Positions 8,184-17,854 of a DNA stretch of 64,000 nt are shown here, piece by piece (within the stretch, counting starts at the first letter, position 1; each line of letters starts with the position of its first letter). The translations under genes were made by a program, and so were the position numbers. Under the pieces are notes generated by a model that saw only the letters and a list, made by a program, of their open reading frames with translations, had not been told where the DNA came from and made no database searches. Source of the stretch: Phytopseudomonas flavescens (GTDB taxonomy: Bacteria > Pseudomonadota > Gammaproteobacteria > Pseudomonadales > Pseudomonadaceae); the NCBI RefSeq assembly GCF_900100535.1, contig NZ_FNDG01000013.1, forward strand, positions 62,001 to 126,000. Direction: 5' to 3'.

Positions 8184-9779
8184 ATGTCAGCTTACGAAAA
8201 CGACATCAAAGCCGTTGCCGCCCTGAAAGAAGCCGCTGGCAGCAGCTGGAGCGCCATCAACCCGGAATCCGTCGCTCGCATGCGCGCCCAGAACCGCTTC
8301 AAGACCGGCCTGGACGTCGCCAAGTACACGGCCGCCATCATGCGCAAGGACATGGCCGAGTACGACGCCGACTCTTCCGTTTACACCCAGTCCCTCGGCT
8401 GCTGGCACGGCTTCATCGGCCAGCAGAAGCTGATCTCCATCAAGAAGCACCTGAAGACCACCAACAAACGCTACCTCTACCTGTCCGGCTGGATGATCGC
8501 CGCGCTGCGTTCCGATTTCGGCCCGCTGCCCGACCAATCGATGCATGAGAAGACTGCGGTAGCTGCACTGATCGAAGAGCTCTACACCTTCCTGCGCCAG
8601 GCCGATGCCCGGGAACTGGATCTGCTGTTCGGCGCACTGGACGCGGCCCGCGACGCCGGTGACAAGGCCAAACAAAGCGACATTCAGGCGCAGATCGACA
8701 ATTTCGAAACCCACGTCGTGCCGATCATTGCCGACATCGACGCCGGATTCGGCAACCCCGAGGCCACTTACCTGCTTGCCAAGAAAATGATCGAGGCCGG
8801 CGCCTGCTGCATCCAGATCGAGAACCAGGTGTCCGACGAGAAGCAGTGCGGCCACCAGGATGGCAAGGTCACCGTTCCCCATGTCGACTTCCTGGCCAAG
8901 ATCAACGCGGTGCGCTACGCCTTCCTCGAGCTGGGCGTGGACGACGGCGTGATCGTCGCCCGTACCGACTCCCTGGGGGCAGGCCTGACCAAACAGATCG
9001 CCGTGACCAGCGAGCCCGGCGACCTGGGCGACCAGTACAATTCGTTCCTCGATTGCGATGAAATCACCGCGTCCGAACTGAAGAACGGCGACGTGGTGAT
9101 CAACCGCGACGGCAAGCTGCTGCGACCCAAGCGCCTGCCGTCCAACCTGTTCCAGTTCCGCAAGGGCACCGGTGAAGACCGCTGCGTGCTGGACAGCATC
9201 ACCTCGCTGCAGAACGGCGCCGACATGATCTGGATCGAAACCGAGAAGCCCCACGTCGGGCAGATCAAGGCCATGGTCGATCGCGTGCGCGAAGTCGTTC
9301 CCAATGCCAAGCTGGTCTACAACAACAGCCCGTCGTTCAACTGGACGTTGAGTTTCCGTCAGCAGGTATTCGATGCGCTCAAAGCCGACGGCAAGGATGT
9401 TTCCGGCTACGACCGCGCCAAGCTGATGAGCGTCGAGTACGACGAGACCGAGCTGGCCCAGGTTGCCGACGAAAAGATCCGTACCTTCCAGCAAGAGGGC
9501 TCGGCCCATGCCGGTATCTTCCACCACCTCATCACCCTGCCGACCTACCACACGGCGGCGCTGTCCACCGACAACCTCGCCAAAGGCTACTTCGCCGAGC
9601 AAGGCATGCTGGCATACGTCAAAGGCGTGCAACGTCAGGAAATTCGCCAGGGCATTGCCTGCGTCAAGCACCAGAACATGGCGGGCTCCGACATTGGCGA
9701 CAACCACAAGGAGTACTTTGCCGGCGAGGCTGCTCTCAAGGCTGGCGGCAAGGACAACACCATGAACCAGTTCCACTGA
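8184..9779 (+). CDS. aceA: Isocitrate lyase (531-residue Pseudomonas type)
   Basis: It cleaves isocitrate to glyoxylate and succinate, the first step of the glyoxylate shunt needed for growth on acetate and fatty acids. The 531-residue protein carries the signature KQCGH at residues 220-224, with C222 as the catalytic cysteine, and is the long class found in Pseudomonas. The start at 8184 (MSAYENDIKAV) has GAAGGA upstream; an upstream in-frame start at 8136 has no such support. It is a single-gene unit with a long leader and a strong terminator. Malate synthase is not in the window. Confidence 0.97.
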   Translation: MSAYENDIKAVAALKEAAGSSWSAINPESVARMRAQNRFKTGLDVAKYTAAIMRKDMAEYDADSSVYTQSLGCWHGFIGQQKLISIKKHLKTTNKRYLYLSGWMIAALRSDFGPLPDQSMHEKTAVAALIEELYTFLRQADARELDLLFGALDAARDAGDKAKQSDIQAQIDNFETHVVPIIADIDAGFGNPEATYLLAKKMIEAGACCIQIENQVSDEKQCGHQDGKVTVPHVDFLAKINAVRYAFLELGVDDGVIVARTDSLGAGLTKQIAVTSEPGDLGDQYNSFLDCDEITASELKNGDVVINRDGKLLRPKRLPSNLFQFRKGTGEDRCVLDSITSLQNGADMIWIETEKPHVGQIKAMVDRVREVVPNAKLVYNNSPSFNWTLSFRQQVFDALKADGKDVSGYDRAKLMSVEYDETELAQVADEKIRTFQQEGSAHAGIFHHLITLPTYHTAALSTDNLAKGYFAEQGMLAYVKGVQRQEIRQGIACVKHQNMAGSDIGDNHKEYFAGEAALKAGGKDNTMNQFH

Positions 9780-9797
9780 GGCGAACACGCCCATCAG

Positions 9798-9823
9798 GCC
9801 CGGCAGCGATGCCGGGCTTTTTC
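9798..9823 (+). terminator. Rho-independent terminator of aceA
   Basis: GCCCGGCA (9798-9805) pairs with TGCCGGGC (9810-9817) over a GCGA loop, followed by TTTTTC. Confidence 0.92.
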
Positions 9824-10209
9824 ATGGCTGGTGTAAAAGTGGGTGGGAACGGTCCCTCCACGGTAAAAAGTGCGTCATTGACGGATAGCCAGGCGACGAT
9901 ATTTTGAATTAAAAGAACCAATTCTCAAATGATAAATATTCGCAGTAAAGTGTATTTGATTTCCTACTACAACACTCGGGCAAGGTCACCATAAAGGGCT
10001 CCAGCTAGTTACATAAGCTATTGATTTACAATGGTAAAATAATTAGATTCGATTATCGATCAACGACTTCAGGCTAATTTGTCGCATTGAAAAATTTACT
10101 TACACCCAATACAGGCATAACATTATGCAAATAGACGCGAGGCGGCTCAGGTTGCCTTGCCATAACTTTAATTACGCGTGAAGCCGTTCCTTGCCTGAGG
10201 AGTCCCGGC
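9824..10209 (+). promoter_or_regulatory. AT-rich gap upstream of the nuo operon
   Basis: About 385 bases between the aceA terminator and nuoA contain no gene. The stretch from about 9895 to 10160 is strikingly AT-rich next to the surrounding coding DNA, as expected for a regulated promoter region of a large operon. Several -10-like elements occur, so no single promoter can be chosen by eye. A TTGAT half-site (10021-10025) and a TCGATTATCGATCAA stretch near 10048-10062 resemble FNR/ANR half-sites, but the spacing is not canonical. Confidence 0.55.
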
Positions 10210-10623
10210 ATGTTGGAAGCAAGCAGTTCCCTGTCCCACAACTGGGCGTTGGCCGTTTTTCTGCTGGGGGTCGTTGGCCTCTGTGCGTTCATGATGGGCG
10301 TATCCAGCCTGCTGGGTAGCAAGGCATGGGGCCGCAGCAAGAACGAGCCGTTCGAATCGGGCATGCTTCCCACCGGCAGTGCACGTCTGCGCCTGTCCGC
10401 CAAATTCTATCTGGTCGCGATGTTGTTCGTGATCTTCGACGTCGAAGCCCTCTTTCTCTTCGCCTGGGCCGTCTCCGTTCGCGAAAGCGGCTGGGCCGGC
10501 TTCATCGAAGCAGCCGTTTTCATAAACATTCTGTTGGCAGGTCTTGTCTACCTTTGGCGTATCGGTGCGCTCGATTGGGCACCCGAGGGCCGTAAGTCTC
10601 GGCAAGCGAAGCTGAAACAATGA
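10210..10623 (+). CDS. nuoA: NADH-quinone oxidoreductase subunit A
   Basis: A 137-residue inner-membrane subunit of respiratory complex I with three transmembrane segments. The loop between the first two (KAWGRSKNEPFESGMLPTG) is the conserved NuoA/ND3 loop near the quinone site. FYLVAMLFVIFDVEALFLFAWA is the second membrane helix with its buried acidic pair. It is the first gene of the nuo operon, preceded by GAGGAG (10196-10201). The order nuoA, B, CD, E-N is complete downstream. Confidence 0.97.
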   Translation: MLEASSSLSHNWALAVFLLGVVGLCAFMMGVSSLLGSKAWGRSKNEPFESGMLPTGSARLRLSAKFYLVAMLFVIFDVEALFLFAWAVSVRESGWAGFIEAAVFINILLAGLVYLWRIGALDWAPEGRKSRQAKLKQ

Positions 10624-10633
10624 GGCTTTGGCG

Positions 10634-11311
10634 ATGCAATACAAACTTACTCGGATCGATCCGGATGCTCCCAACGAGCAATACCCGATCGGCAAGCGGG
10701 AGGTCGTTTCCGACCAGCGTCTAGAAGACGAAGTGCACAAGAACATCTACATGGGGAAACTCTCGGATGTTCTCAGCGGTGCGGTGAACTGGGGGCGCAA
10801 GAACTCCTTGTGGCCGTACAACTTCGGCCTGTCGTGCTGCTACGTGGAAATGACCACCGCCTTCACCGCGCCGCACGACGTTGCGCGCTTCGGTGCCGAG
10901 GTAATCCGCGCATCACCACGCCAGGCGGACTTCATGGTCATCGCCGGCACCTGCTTCATCAAGATGGCGCCCGTCATCCAGCGTCTCTATGAACAGATGC
11001 TCGAACCCAAGTGGGTCATTTCCATGGGCTCGTGTGCCAATTCCGGCGGCATGTATGACATCTACTCGGTCGTTCAGGGTGTCGACAAGTTCCTTCCCGT
11101 CGACGTCTACATACCCGGTTGCCCGCCCCGTCCCGAGGCGTTTCTGCAAGGGCTGATGCTGCTGCAGGAATCCATCGGTCAGGAGCGCCGCCCGCTGTCC
11201 TGGGTCGTTGGCGATCAAGGCGTTTATCGCGCCGAGATGCCTTCCCAGAAAGAACAGCGCCGCGAGCAGCGTATTGCGGTTACCAACCTGCGTTCCCCTG
11301 ACGAAGTCTGA
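10634..11311 (+). CDS. nuoB: NADH-quinone oxidoreductase subunit B
   Basis: A 225-residue peripheral subunit that holds cluster N2, the last [4Fe-4S] centre before quinone. Its ligands are visible as the tandem cysteines in LSCCYVEM, the cysteine in GSCANSGG and the one in PGCPPRPE. The start at ATG 10634 (MQYKLTRIDPDAP) is preferred over an in-frame TTG at 10628. The gap to nuoA is 10 bases. The basic C-terminal tail is typical of the Pseudomonas protein. Confidence 0.97.
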   Translation: MQYKLTRIDPDAPNEQYPIGKREVVSDQRLEDEVHKNIYMGKLSDVLSGAVNWGRKNSLWPYNFGLSCCYVEMTTAFTAPHDVARFGAEVIRASPRQADFMVIAGTCFIKMAPVIQRLYEQMLEPKWVISMGSCANSGGMYDIYSVVQGVDKFLPVDVYIPGCPPRPEAFLQGLMLLQESIGQERRPLSWVVGDQGVYRAEMPSQKEQRREQRIAVTNLRSPDEV

Positions 11312-11370
11312 GTCCCGCTTTCCAGCAAGGCCGGATTCACGCTCACCGCCCCCCGATAGCGATCGAGACC

Positions 11371-13152
11371 ATGACTGCAGACACCACCGTGTCCATTGCG
11401 CCGTACAAGGCGGACGACCAAGACGTCGTCGTTGAGCTTCAAACCCGTTTTGGCGCCGACAGCTTCACGCTGCAGGCCACCCGCACCGGCATGCCGGTGA
11501 TCTGGGTCGGCCGCGACAAGCTCGTCGACGTGCTGCGCTTCCTGCGCCAGGCATCGCGCCCCTACGTCATGCTGTATGACCTGCACGGCGTCGACGAGCG
11601 CCTGCGCACTCAGCGTCGCGGCCTGCCGGACGCAGACTTCACCGTGTTCTACCACCTCATGTCGCTGGAGCGTAACAGCGACGTGATGATCAAGGTGGCC
11701 CTGCGCGAGGCCGATCTGAACCTGCCTTCGGTGACCGGTATCTGGCCCAACGCCAACTGGTACGAGCGCGAAGTCTGGGACCTCTACGGCATCCATTTCA
11801 CCGGTCACCCGCACCTGACCCGGATCATGATGCCGCCGACCTGGGAAGGCCACCCGCTGCGCAAGGACTACCCGGCGCGCGCCACCGAATTCGATCCGTT
11901 CAGCCTGACCCTGGCCAAGCAACAGCTCGAGGAAGAAGCCGCACGCTTCAATCCCGAGGACTGGGGCATGAAGCGCCAGAGCGAGAACGAGGACTACATG
12001 TTCCTCAACCTCGGGCCCAACCACCCTTCTGCCCACGGTGCCTTCCGCATCATCCTGCAGCTCGACGGTGAAGAGATCGTCGATTGCGTGCCGGAAGTCG
12101 GTTACCACCACCGTGGTGCCGAGAAGATGGCCGAACGCCAGAGCTGGCACAGCTTCATCCCCTACACCGACCGTATCGACTACCTCGGCGGGGTGATGAA
12201 CAACCTGCCTTACGTGCTCTCGGTCGAGAAGCTCGCGGGTATCAAGGTGCCGCAGAAGGTCGACACCATCCGCATCATGATGGCTGAGTTCTTCCGCATC
12301 ACCAGCCACCTGCTGTTCCTGGGTACCTATATCCAGGACGTCGGCGCCATGACCCCGGTGTTCTTCACCTTCACCGACCGCCAGCGTGCCTACAAAGTGA
12401 TCGAAGCCATCACCGGTTTCCGCCTGCACCCGGCCTGGTACCGCATCGGCGGTGTCGCCCACGACCTGCCACGCGGCTGGGACAAGCTGGTCAAGGAGTT
12501 CGTCGACTGGCTGCCCAAGCGCCTCGACGAGTACGAAAAGGCCGCGCTGCGCAACAGCATCCTCAAGGCGCGGACCATCGGCGTGGCGCAGTACAACACC
12601 AAGGAAGCGCTGGAGTGGGGTACCACCGGTGCCGGCCTGCGCTCCACGGGTTGCGACTTCGACCTGCGCAAGGCACGCCCCTACTCCGGCTACGAGAACT
12701 TCGAGTTCGAAGTGCCGCTGGCCGTCAATGGCGATGCCTATGACCGCTGCATGGTGCGGGTCGAGGAGATGCGTCAGAGCATCAAGATCATCGACCAGTG
12801 CCTGCGCAACATGCCGGAAGGCCCGTACAAGGCGGATCACCCGCTGACCACGCCGCCGCCGAAGGAACGTACCCTGCAGCACATCGAAACCCTGATCACC
12901 CACTTCCTGCAGGTTTCCTGGGGCCCGGTCATGCCGGCCAACGAAAGCTTCCAGATGATCGAAGCGACCAAGGGAATCAACAGTTATTACCTGACCAGCG
13001 ACGGCAGCACCATGAGCTACCGCACCCGCATCCGTACCCCGAGCTTCCCGCACCTGCAGCAGATCCCTTCGGTGATCCGCGGCAGCATGGTCGCTGACCT
13101 GATCGCGTATCTGGGCAGTATCGACTTCGTTATGGCCGACGTGGATCGCTGA
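11371..13152 (+). CDS. nuoC: NADH-quinone oxidoreductase fused subunits C and D
   Basis: A 593-residue fusion of NuoC (30 kDa type, residues about 1-190) and NuoD (49 kDa type, about 205-593). The NuoC signature is ANWYEREVWDLYGIHFTGHP, and GHPLRKDYP marks its end. The NuoD part begins with LGPNHPSAHGAFR and ends with the conserved DPVMADVDR-like tail, here SIDFVMADVDR. NuoD helps form the quinone pocket with NuoB. The fusion is standard in Pseudomonas and enteric bacteria. A 59-base gap follows nuoB. Confidence 0.97.
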   Translation: MTADTTVSIAPYKADDQDVVVELQTRFGADSFTLQATRTGMPVIWVGRDKLVDVLRFLRQASRPYVMLYDLHGVDERLRTQRRGLPDADFTVFYHLMSLERNSDVMIKVALREADLNLPSVTGIWPNANWYEREVWDLYGIHFTGHPHLTRIMMPPTWEGHPLRKDYPARATEFDPFSLTLAKQQLEEEAARFNPEDWGMKRQSENEDYMFLNLGPNHPSAHGAFRIILQLDGEEIVDCVPEVGYHHRGAEKMAERQSWHSFIPYTDRIDYLGGVMNNLPYVLSVEKLAGIKVPQKVDTIRIMMAEFFRITSHLLFLGTYIQDVGAMTPVFFTFTDRQRAYKVIEAITGFRLHPAWYRIGGVAHDLPRGWDKLVKEFVDWLPKRLDEYEKAALRNSILKARTIGVAQYNTKEALEWGTTGAGLRSTGCDFDLRKARPYSGYENFEFEVPLAVNGDAYDRCMVRVEEMRQSIKIIDQCLRNMPEGPYKADHPLTTPPPKERTLQHIETLITHFLQVSWGPVMPANESFQMIEATKGINSYYLTSDGSTMSYRTRIRTPSFPHLQQIPSVIRGSMVADLIAYLGSIDFVMADVDR

Positions 13153-13162
13153 GGAAAACACC

Positions 13163-13663
13163 ATGAGCAATGCAGCCCTGATTCAGACCGACCGTTTCGC
13201 CCTCAGCGAAACCGAGCGCTCGGCCATCGAGCACGAGATGCATCACTACGAGGACCCGCGTGCGGCGTCCATCGAAGCCCTGAAGATCGTGCAGAAGGCG
13301 CGCGGCTGGGTGCCGGACGGCGCCGCCGACGCCATCGGCGCGATCCTCGGTATACCGGCCAGCGACGTGGAAGGTGTCGCCACCTTCTATAGCCAGATTT
13401 TCCGCCAGCCCGTCGGCCGCCACATCATCCGTGTGTGCGACAGCATGACCTGCTTCATCGGTGGCCATGAAAACGTCCTTGGCAGCATCAAGTCCGAGCT
13501 GGGCATCGTGCCTGGGCAGACCACCGCTGATGGCCGCTTCACCCTGCTGCCGGTGTGCTGCCTGGGCAACTGCGACAAGGCGCCGGCGCTGATGATCGAC
13601 GACGAGACCTTCGGTGACGTGCAACCTGAAGGCGTGGCGCAACTGCTGGAGAATTTCCAATGA
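13163..13663 (+). CDS. nuoE: NADH-quinone oxidoreductase subunit E
   Basis: A 166-residue thioredoxin-fold subunit of the NADH-input module with one [2Fe-2S] cluster (N1a). The four ligands are C92 and C97 (CDSMTC) and C133 and C137 (CCLGNC). The length is normal for the 24 kDa family. It starts 10 bases after nuoCD and overlaps nuoF by four bases (ATGA), consistent with the tight E-F complex. Confidence 0.97.
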   Translation: MSNAALIQTDRFALSETERSAIEHEMHHYEDPRAASIEALKIVQKARGWVPDGAADAIGAILGIPASDVEGVATFYSQIFRQPVGRHIIRVCDSMTCFIGGHENVLGSIKSELGIVPGQTTADGRFTLLPVCCLGNCDKAPALMIDDETFGDVQPEGVAQLLENFQ

Positions 13664-15018
13664 CCAGTCGCAGCTCGAACCTGCTGACGTCTTTCGGCCC
13701 GGCCAACCGCATCGCCCGCAGCGAGGAAACCCATCCGCTGACCTGGCGCCTGCGCGATGACGCGCAACCGGTCTGGCTGGAGGAATACCAGCAGAAGAAC
13801 GGCTATGCCGCTGCCCGCAAGGCGCTAGGGGTGGCCCAGGCCGACATCGTGCAGACGGTCAAGGATTCCGGCCTCAAGGGCCGTGGCGGTGCCGGCTTCC
13901 CCACCGGCGTGAAGTGGGGCCTGATGCCCGCCGACGAATCCCTGAACATCCGCTACCTGCTGTGCAACGCGGACGAAATGGAGCCCAACACCTGGAAGGA
14001 CCGCATGCTCATGGAGCAGCTGCCACACCTGCTGGTGGAAGGCATGCTGATCAGCGCCCGGGCCCTGAAAGCCTATCGCGGCTATATCTTCCTGCGCGGC
14101 GAATACGTCGACGCGGCCGCCAACCTCAACCGGGCCATCGACGAAGCCAAGGCTGCCGGCCTGCTGGGCAAGAACATCCTGGGCAGTGGTTTCGACTTCG
14201 AACTGTTCGTACACACCGGCGCCGGGCGCTACATCTGCGGTGAAGAAACCGCACTGATCAACTCCCTGGAAGGCCGTCGCGCCAACCCTCGTGCCAAGCC
14301 GCCCTTCCCGGCCGCCGTGGGCGTGTGGGGCAAGCCGACCTGCGTCAACAACGTCGAAACGCTGTGCAACGTGCCGGCCATCGTCGCCAACGGCGTCGAC
14401 TGGTACAAATCCCTGGCCCGCGACGGCAGCGAAGACCACGGCACCAAGCTGATGGGCTTCTCCGGCAAGGTCAAGACGCCGGGTATCTGGGAGCTGCCAT
14501 TCGGCATCAGCGCCCGCGAACTGTTCGAAGACTACGCCGGTGGCATGCGCGACGGTTACACCCTGAAGGCCTGGCAGCCAGGCGGCGCCGGCACCGGTTT
14601 CCTGCTTCCCGAGCACCTCGAGGCGTCGATGTACGCCGCCGGCATCGCCAAGGTCGGCACCCGCATGGGTACAGGCCTGGCCCTGGCCATCGACAACAGC
14701 GTGAATATGGTCTCGCTGCTGCGCAACATGGAGGAGTTCTTCGCTCGCGAATCCTGCGGCTGGTGCACGCCGTGCCGTGACGGCCTGCCGTGGAGCGTGA
14801 AGATCCTGCGCGCCCTGGAGCGCAAGCAAGGCACCCGCGAAGATATCGACACTCTCCTCGGCCTGGTCAATTTCCTCGGCCCCGGCAAGACCTTCTGCGC
14901 TCACGCGCCGGGTGCCGTGGAACCGCTGGGCAGCGCGATCAAGTATTTCCGCGAGGAGTTCGACGCCGGGGTGATCACCGACGCGATCCAGCCGCCCGTG
15001 GCGGCACACGCAGTATGA
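13660..15018 (+). CDS. nuoF: NADH-quinone oxidoreductase subunit F (NADH- and FMN-binding)
   Basis: A 452-residue subunit that takes hydride from NADH onto FMN. GRGGAGFPTGVKWG is the glycine-rich nucleotide-binding segment, and GAGRYICGEETALINSLEG contributes to FMN and NADH binding. ESCGWCTPCRDG near the C-terminus, with a later cysteine (KTFCAHAPGA), ligates the N3 [4Fe-4S] cluster. It is coupled to nuoE by a four-base overlap. Unusually for this operon, 106 bases separate it from nuoG, and that gap holds a UUCG hairpin. Confidence 0.97.
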   Translation: MTSRSSNLLTSFGPANRIARSEETHPLTWRLRDDAQPVWLEEYQQKNGYAAARKALGVAQADIVQTVKDSGLKGRGGAGFPTGVKWGLMPADESLNIRYLLCNADEMEPNTWKDRMLMEQLPHLLVEGMLISARALKAYRGYIFLRGEYVDAAANLNRAIDEAKAAGLLGKNILGSGFDFELFVHTGAGRYICGEETALINSLEGRRANPRAKPPFPAAVGVWGKPTCVNNVETLCNVPAIVANGVDWYKSLARDGSEDHGTKLMGFSGKVKTPGIWELPFGISARELFEDYAGGMRDGYTLKAWQPGGAGTGFLLPEHLEASMYAAGIAKVGTRMGTGLALAIDNSVNMVSLLRNMEEFFARESCGWCTPCRDGLPWSVKILRALERKQGTREDIDTLLGLVNFLGPGKTFCAHAPGAVEPLGSAIKYFREEFDAGVITDAIQPPVAAHAV

Positions 15019-15088
15019 ACCTGATGGCTGGACAGGTGGGCACACTGCGCCGTCCGGCCCGGGTAACGACAACGAATTCCCTTAGCCC

Positions 15089-15106
15089 GTCCACCTTCGG
15101 GTGGGC
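15089..15106 (+). other. UUCG-capped hairpin in the nuoF-nuoG gap
   Basis: GTCCACC (15089-15095) pairs with GGTGGGC (15100-15106) over TTCG, with one G-U pair. It ends about 18 bases before the nuoG start and has no T-run. It is more likely an RNA-stability or processing element than a terminator. Confidence 0.55.
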
Positions 15107-15124
15107 AAACGAAGACTGAAGAAA

Positions 15125-17854
15125 ATGGCCACTATCCACGTAGACGGCAAAGATCTCGAAGTCGATGGTGCGGACAACCTGCTGCAGGCCTGTCTGTCCC
15201 TCGGACTCGATATCCCCTACTTCTGCTGGCACCCGGCGCTCGGCAGCGTCGGCGCCTGCCGCCAGTGTGCGGTGAAGCAGTACAGCGACGAAAACGACAA
15301 GCGCGGCCGCCTGGTCATGTCCTGCATGACACCGGCCACCGACAACAGCTGGATATCCATCGACGACGAAGAGGCCGTGGCCTTCCGCAAGAGCGTCGTC
15401 GAATGGCTGATGACCAACCACCCGCACGACTGCCCGGTCTGCGAGGAAGGCGGCCACTGCCACCTGCAGGACATGACGGTGATGACCGGCCACAACGCCC
15501 GTCGTTATCGCTTCACCAAGCGTACTCACCAGAACCAGGAACTCGGCCCGTTCATCGCCCACGAGATGAACCGCTGCATCGCCTGCTACCGCTGCGTGCG
15601 CTACTACAAGGACTACGCAGGTGGTACCGATCTGGGTGTCTATGGGGCCCACGACAACGTGTATTTCGGCCGTGTCGAAGACGGCACCCTGGAAAGCGAG
15701 TTCTCCGGCAACCTGGTCGAGGTCTGCCCGACCGGCGTGTTCACCGACAAGACCCACTCCGAGCGCTACAACCGCAAGTGGGACATGCAGTTCGCGCCGA
15801 GCATCTGCCATGGCTGCTCCAGCGGCTGCAACACCAGCCCGGGCGAGCGCTATGGCGAAGTGCGCCGCATCGAAAACCGCTTCAACGGCTCGGTGAACGG
15901 CTACTTCCTTTGCGACCGTGGCCGTTTCGGTTATGGCTACGTCAACCGCGAAGACCGTCCGCGTCAGCCGCTGATGGTGCTCAGCAAGATGAAGATGGGC
16001 CTCGATGCCGCCCTCGATCAGGCCGCTGCCCTGCTGAAGAACCGCAAGGTGATCGGTATCGGTTCGCCGCGTGCCAGCCTGGAGGGCAACTTCGCCCTGC
16101 GCGAACTGGTCGGTAACGACAACTTCTATTCCGGTATCGCGGCGCCTGAGCAGGCCAACGTCCGTCTGATCCGTGACGTGCTGCAGAACGGCCCGCTGCC
16201 GGTGCCAACCCTGCGCGATATCGAAGACCACGACGCGGTATTCGTGCTCGGTGAAGACCTGACCCAGACCGCCGCCCGTATCGCTCTGGCGCTGCGCCAG
16301 TCGGTCAAGGGCAAGGCCACCGAGATCGCGGCCGGTGCGAAGATTCAGGACTGGCACATGGCTGCGGTGCAGAACGTCGCCCAGCACGCGCTCAACCCGC
16401 TGTTCATCGCCAGCGTCACCGCCACGCGCCTCGACGATGTTGCCGAGCAGTGCGTACACGCCGCGCCGGACGACCTCGCGCGTATCGGTTTCGCCGTGGC
16501 TCACGCCATTGACCCGAGCGCCCCGGCAGTCGAAGGTCTGGAAGCTGAAGCCGCCGAACTGGTGCAACGCATCGCCGACGCGCTCTTGAACGCCAAGCGC
16601 CCGCTGATCGTATCCGGCGCTTCGCTGGGTAACCGCGCCCTGATCGAAGCAGCGGCGAACATCGCCAGCGCCCTGAAGAATCGCGACAAGAACGGTTCCA
16701 TCAGCCTGGTGGTGCCGGAAGCCAACAGCATGGGCCTGGCCCTGCTGATGGGCGACAAATTCGCCGGCAACAGCCTGGACGACGCGCTGCACGCGCTCAC
16801 CTCGGGCCAGGCCGATGCCCTGGTGGTGCTGGAAAACGACCTCTACCACCGCGCTGACGCTGCACGTGTCGACGCTGCCCTGGCAGCCGCCAAGGTGGTA
16901 ATCGTCGCCGATCATCAGAGCACCGCCACCACGGCCAAGGCGCACCTGCTGCTGCCGGCCGCCAGTTTCGCCGAAGGCGACGGTACCCTGGTCAGCCAGG
17001 AAGGCCGTGCTCAGCGCTTCTTCCAGGTCTACGACCCGTCCTACTACGACGCCAATATCCTGGTGCGTGAAGGCTGGCGCTGGCTGCACGCGTTGCAAAG
17101 TACGCTGCACAATCGTGGCGTGGACTGGACGCAGTTGGATCAGGTCACCGCCGCCTGCGCGGCCAGCAATACCGAGCTGGCAGGCATCCGTGATGCCGCA
17201 CCAAGCGCCTCGTTCCGCATCAAGGGCCTCAAGCTCGCTCGTGAGCCGCACCGCTACAGCGGGCGTACCGCCATGCGCGCCAACATCAGCGTGCACGAAC
17301 CACGTCAGCCCCAGGACAAGGACTCGGCCTTCGCGTTCTCCATGGAAGGCTATTCGGGCAGCAAGGAAGACCGTCAGCAGATCCCCTTCGCCTGGTCACC
17401 AGGCTGGAACTCGCCCCAGGCCTGGAACAAGTTTCAGGACGAAGTCGGTGGTCACCTGCGTGCGGGCGACCCAGGCGTACGCCTGATCGAAGCCAAAGGT
17501 GGAAACCTGGGCTGGTTCAGCGCGCCAACGGCCTTCAACCCGGCTCAGGGCACCTGGCAGGCAGTACCGCTGCACCACCTGTTCGGCAGCGAGGAAATGT
17601 CCTCGCGCGCCGCGCCGATCGCCGAACGCACGCCTGAGGCCTACGTTGCACTGGCCAAGGATGAAGCCGATCGCCTCGGTGTCAACGACGGCGCCCTGCT
17701 GCAACTGAAGGTCAACGGCCAAAACCTGCGCCTGCCACTGCGCGTCAGCGAAGAGCTGGGTATCGGCCTGGTTGGCTTGCCAGCGGGCCTGGCAGGCATT
17801 CCTGCTGGCATCGCCGGTGCTGCCGTGACCAACATCGGGGAGGCCGCGCAATGA
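15125..17854 (+). CDS. nuoG: NADH-quinone oxidoreductase subunit G
   Basis: A 909-residue iron-sulfur subunit. The N-terminal ferredoxin domain has CWHPALGSVGACRQC and a further cysteine in MSCMTP for a [2Fe-2S] cluster. HPHDCPVCEEGGHCHLQ gives the His-Cys3 N5 site. CIACYRCVRYYKD with VEVCPTG gives N4. CHGCSSGCN followed by a cysteine in FLCDRGR is the extra N7 site found only in some bacteria. The remainder is a molybdopterin-oxidoreductase-like domain without a role in catalysis. The start at ATG 15125 (MATIHVDGK) is preferred over a GTG at 15101 inside the hairpin. It overlaps nuoH by four bases. Confidence 0.97.
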   Translation: MATIHVDGKDLEVDGADNLLQACLSLGLDIPYFCWHPALGSVGACRQCAVKQYSDENDKRGRLVMSCMTPATDNSWISIDDEEAVAFRKSVVEWLMTNHPHDCPVCEEGGHCHLQDMTVMTGHNARRYRFTKRTHQNQELGPFIAHEMNRCIACYRCVRYYKDYAGGTDLGVYGAHDNVYFGRVEDGTLESEFSGNLVEVCPTGVFTDKTHSERYNRKWDMQFAPSICHGCSSGCNTSPGERYGEVRRIENRFNGSVNGYFLCDRGRFGYGYVNREDRPRQPLMVLSKMKMGLDAALDQAAALLKNRKVIGIGSPRASLEGNFALRELVGNDNFYSGIAAPEQANVRLIRDVLQNGPLPVPTLRDIEDHDAVFVLGEDLTQTAARIALALRQSVKGKATEIAAGAKIQDWHMAAVQNVAQHALNPLFIASVTATRLDDVAEQCVHAAPDDLARIGFAVAHAIDPSAPAVEGLEAEAAELVQRIADALLNAKRPLIVSGASLGNRALIEAAANIASALKNRDKNGSISLVVPEANSMGLALLMGDKFAGNSLDDALHALTSGQADALVVLENDLYHRADAARVDAALAAAKVVIVADHQSTATTAKAHLLLPAASFAEGDGTLVSQEGRAQRFFQVYDPSYYDANILVREGWRWLHALQSTLHNRGVDWTQLDQVTAACAASNTELAGIRDAAPSASFRIKGLKLAREPHRYSGRTAMRANISVHEPRQPQDKDSAFAFSMEGYSGSKEDRQQIPFAWSPGWNSPQAWNKFQDEVGGHLRAGDPGVRLIEAKGGNLGWFSAPTAFNPAQGTWQAVPLHHLFGSEEMSSRAAPIAERTPEAYVALAKDEADRLGVNDGALLQLKVNGQNLRLPLRVSEELGIGLVGLPAGLAGIPAGIAGAAVTNIGEAAQ

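Noticed and set aside
10021..10062. ANR/FNR-type site upstream of nuoA
   Set aside because: Only single half-sites are seen, or a pair at the wrong spacing; the TTGAT-N4-ATCAA pattern is not met.
11224..17296. Long minus-strand open frames opposite nuoCD, nuoF and nuoG
   Set aside because: They mirror conserved complex I genes and show the same biased shadow composition.
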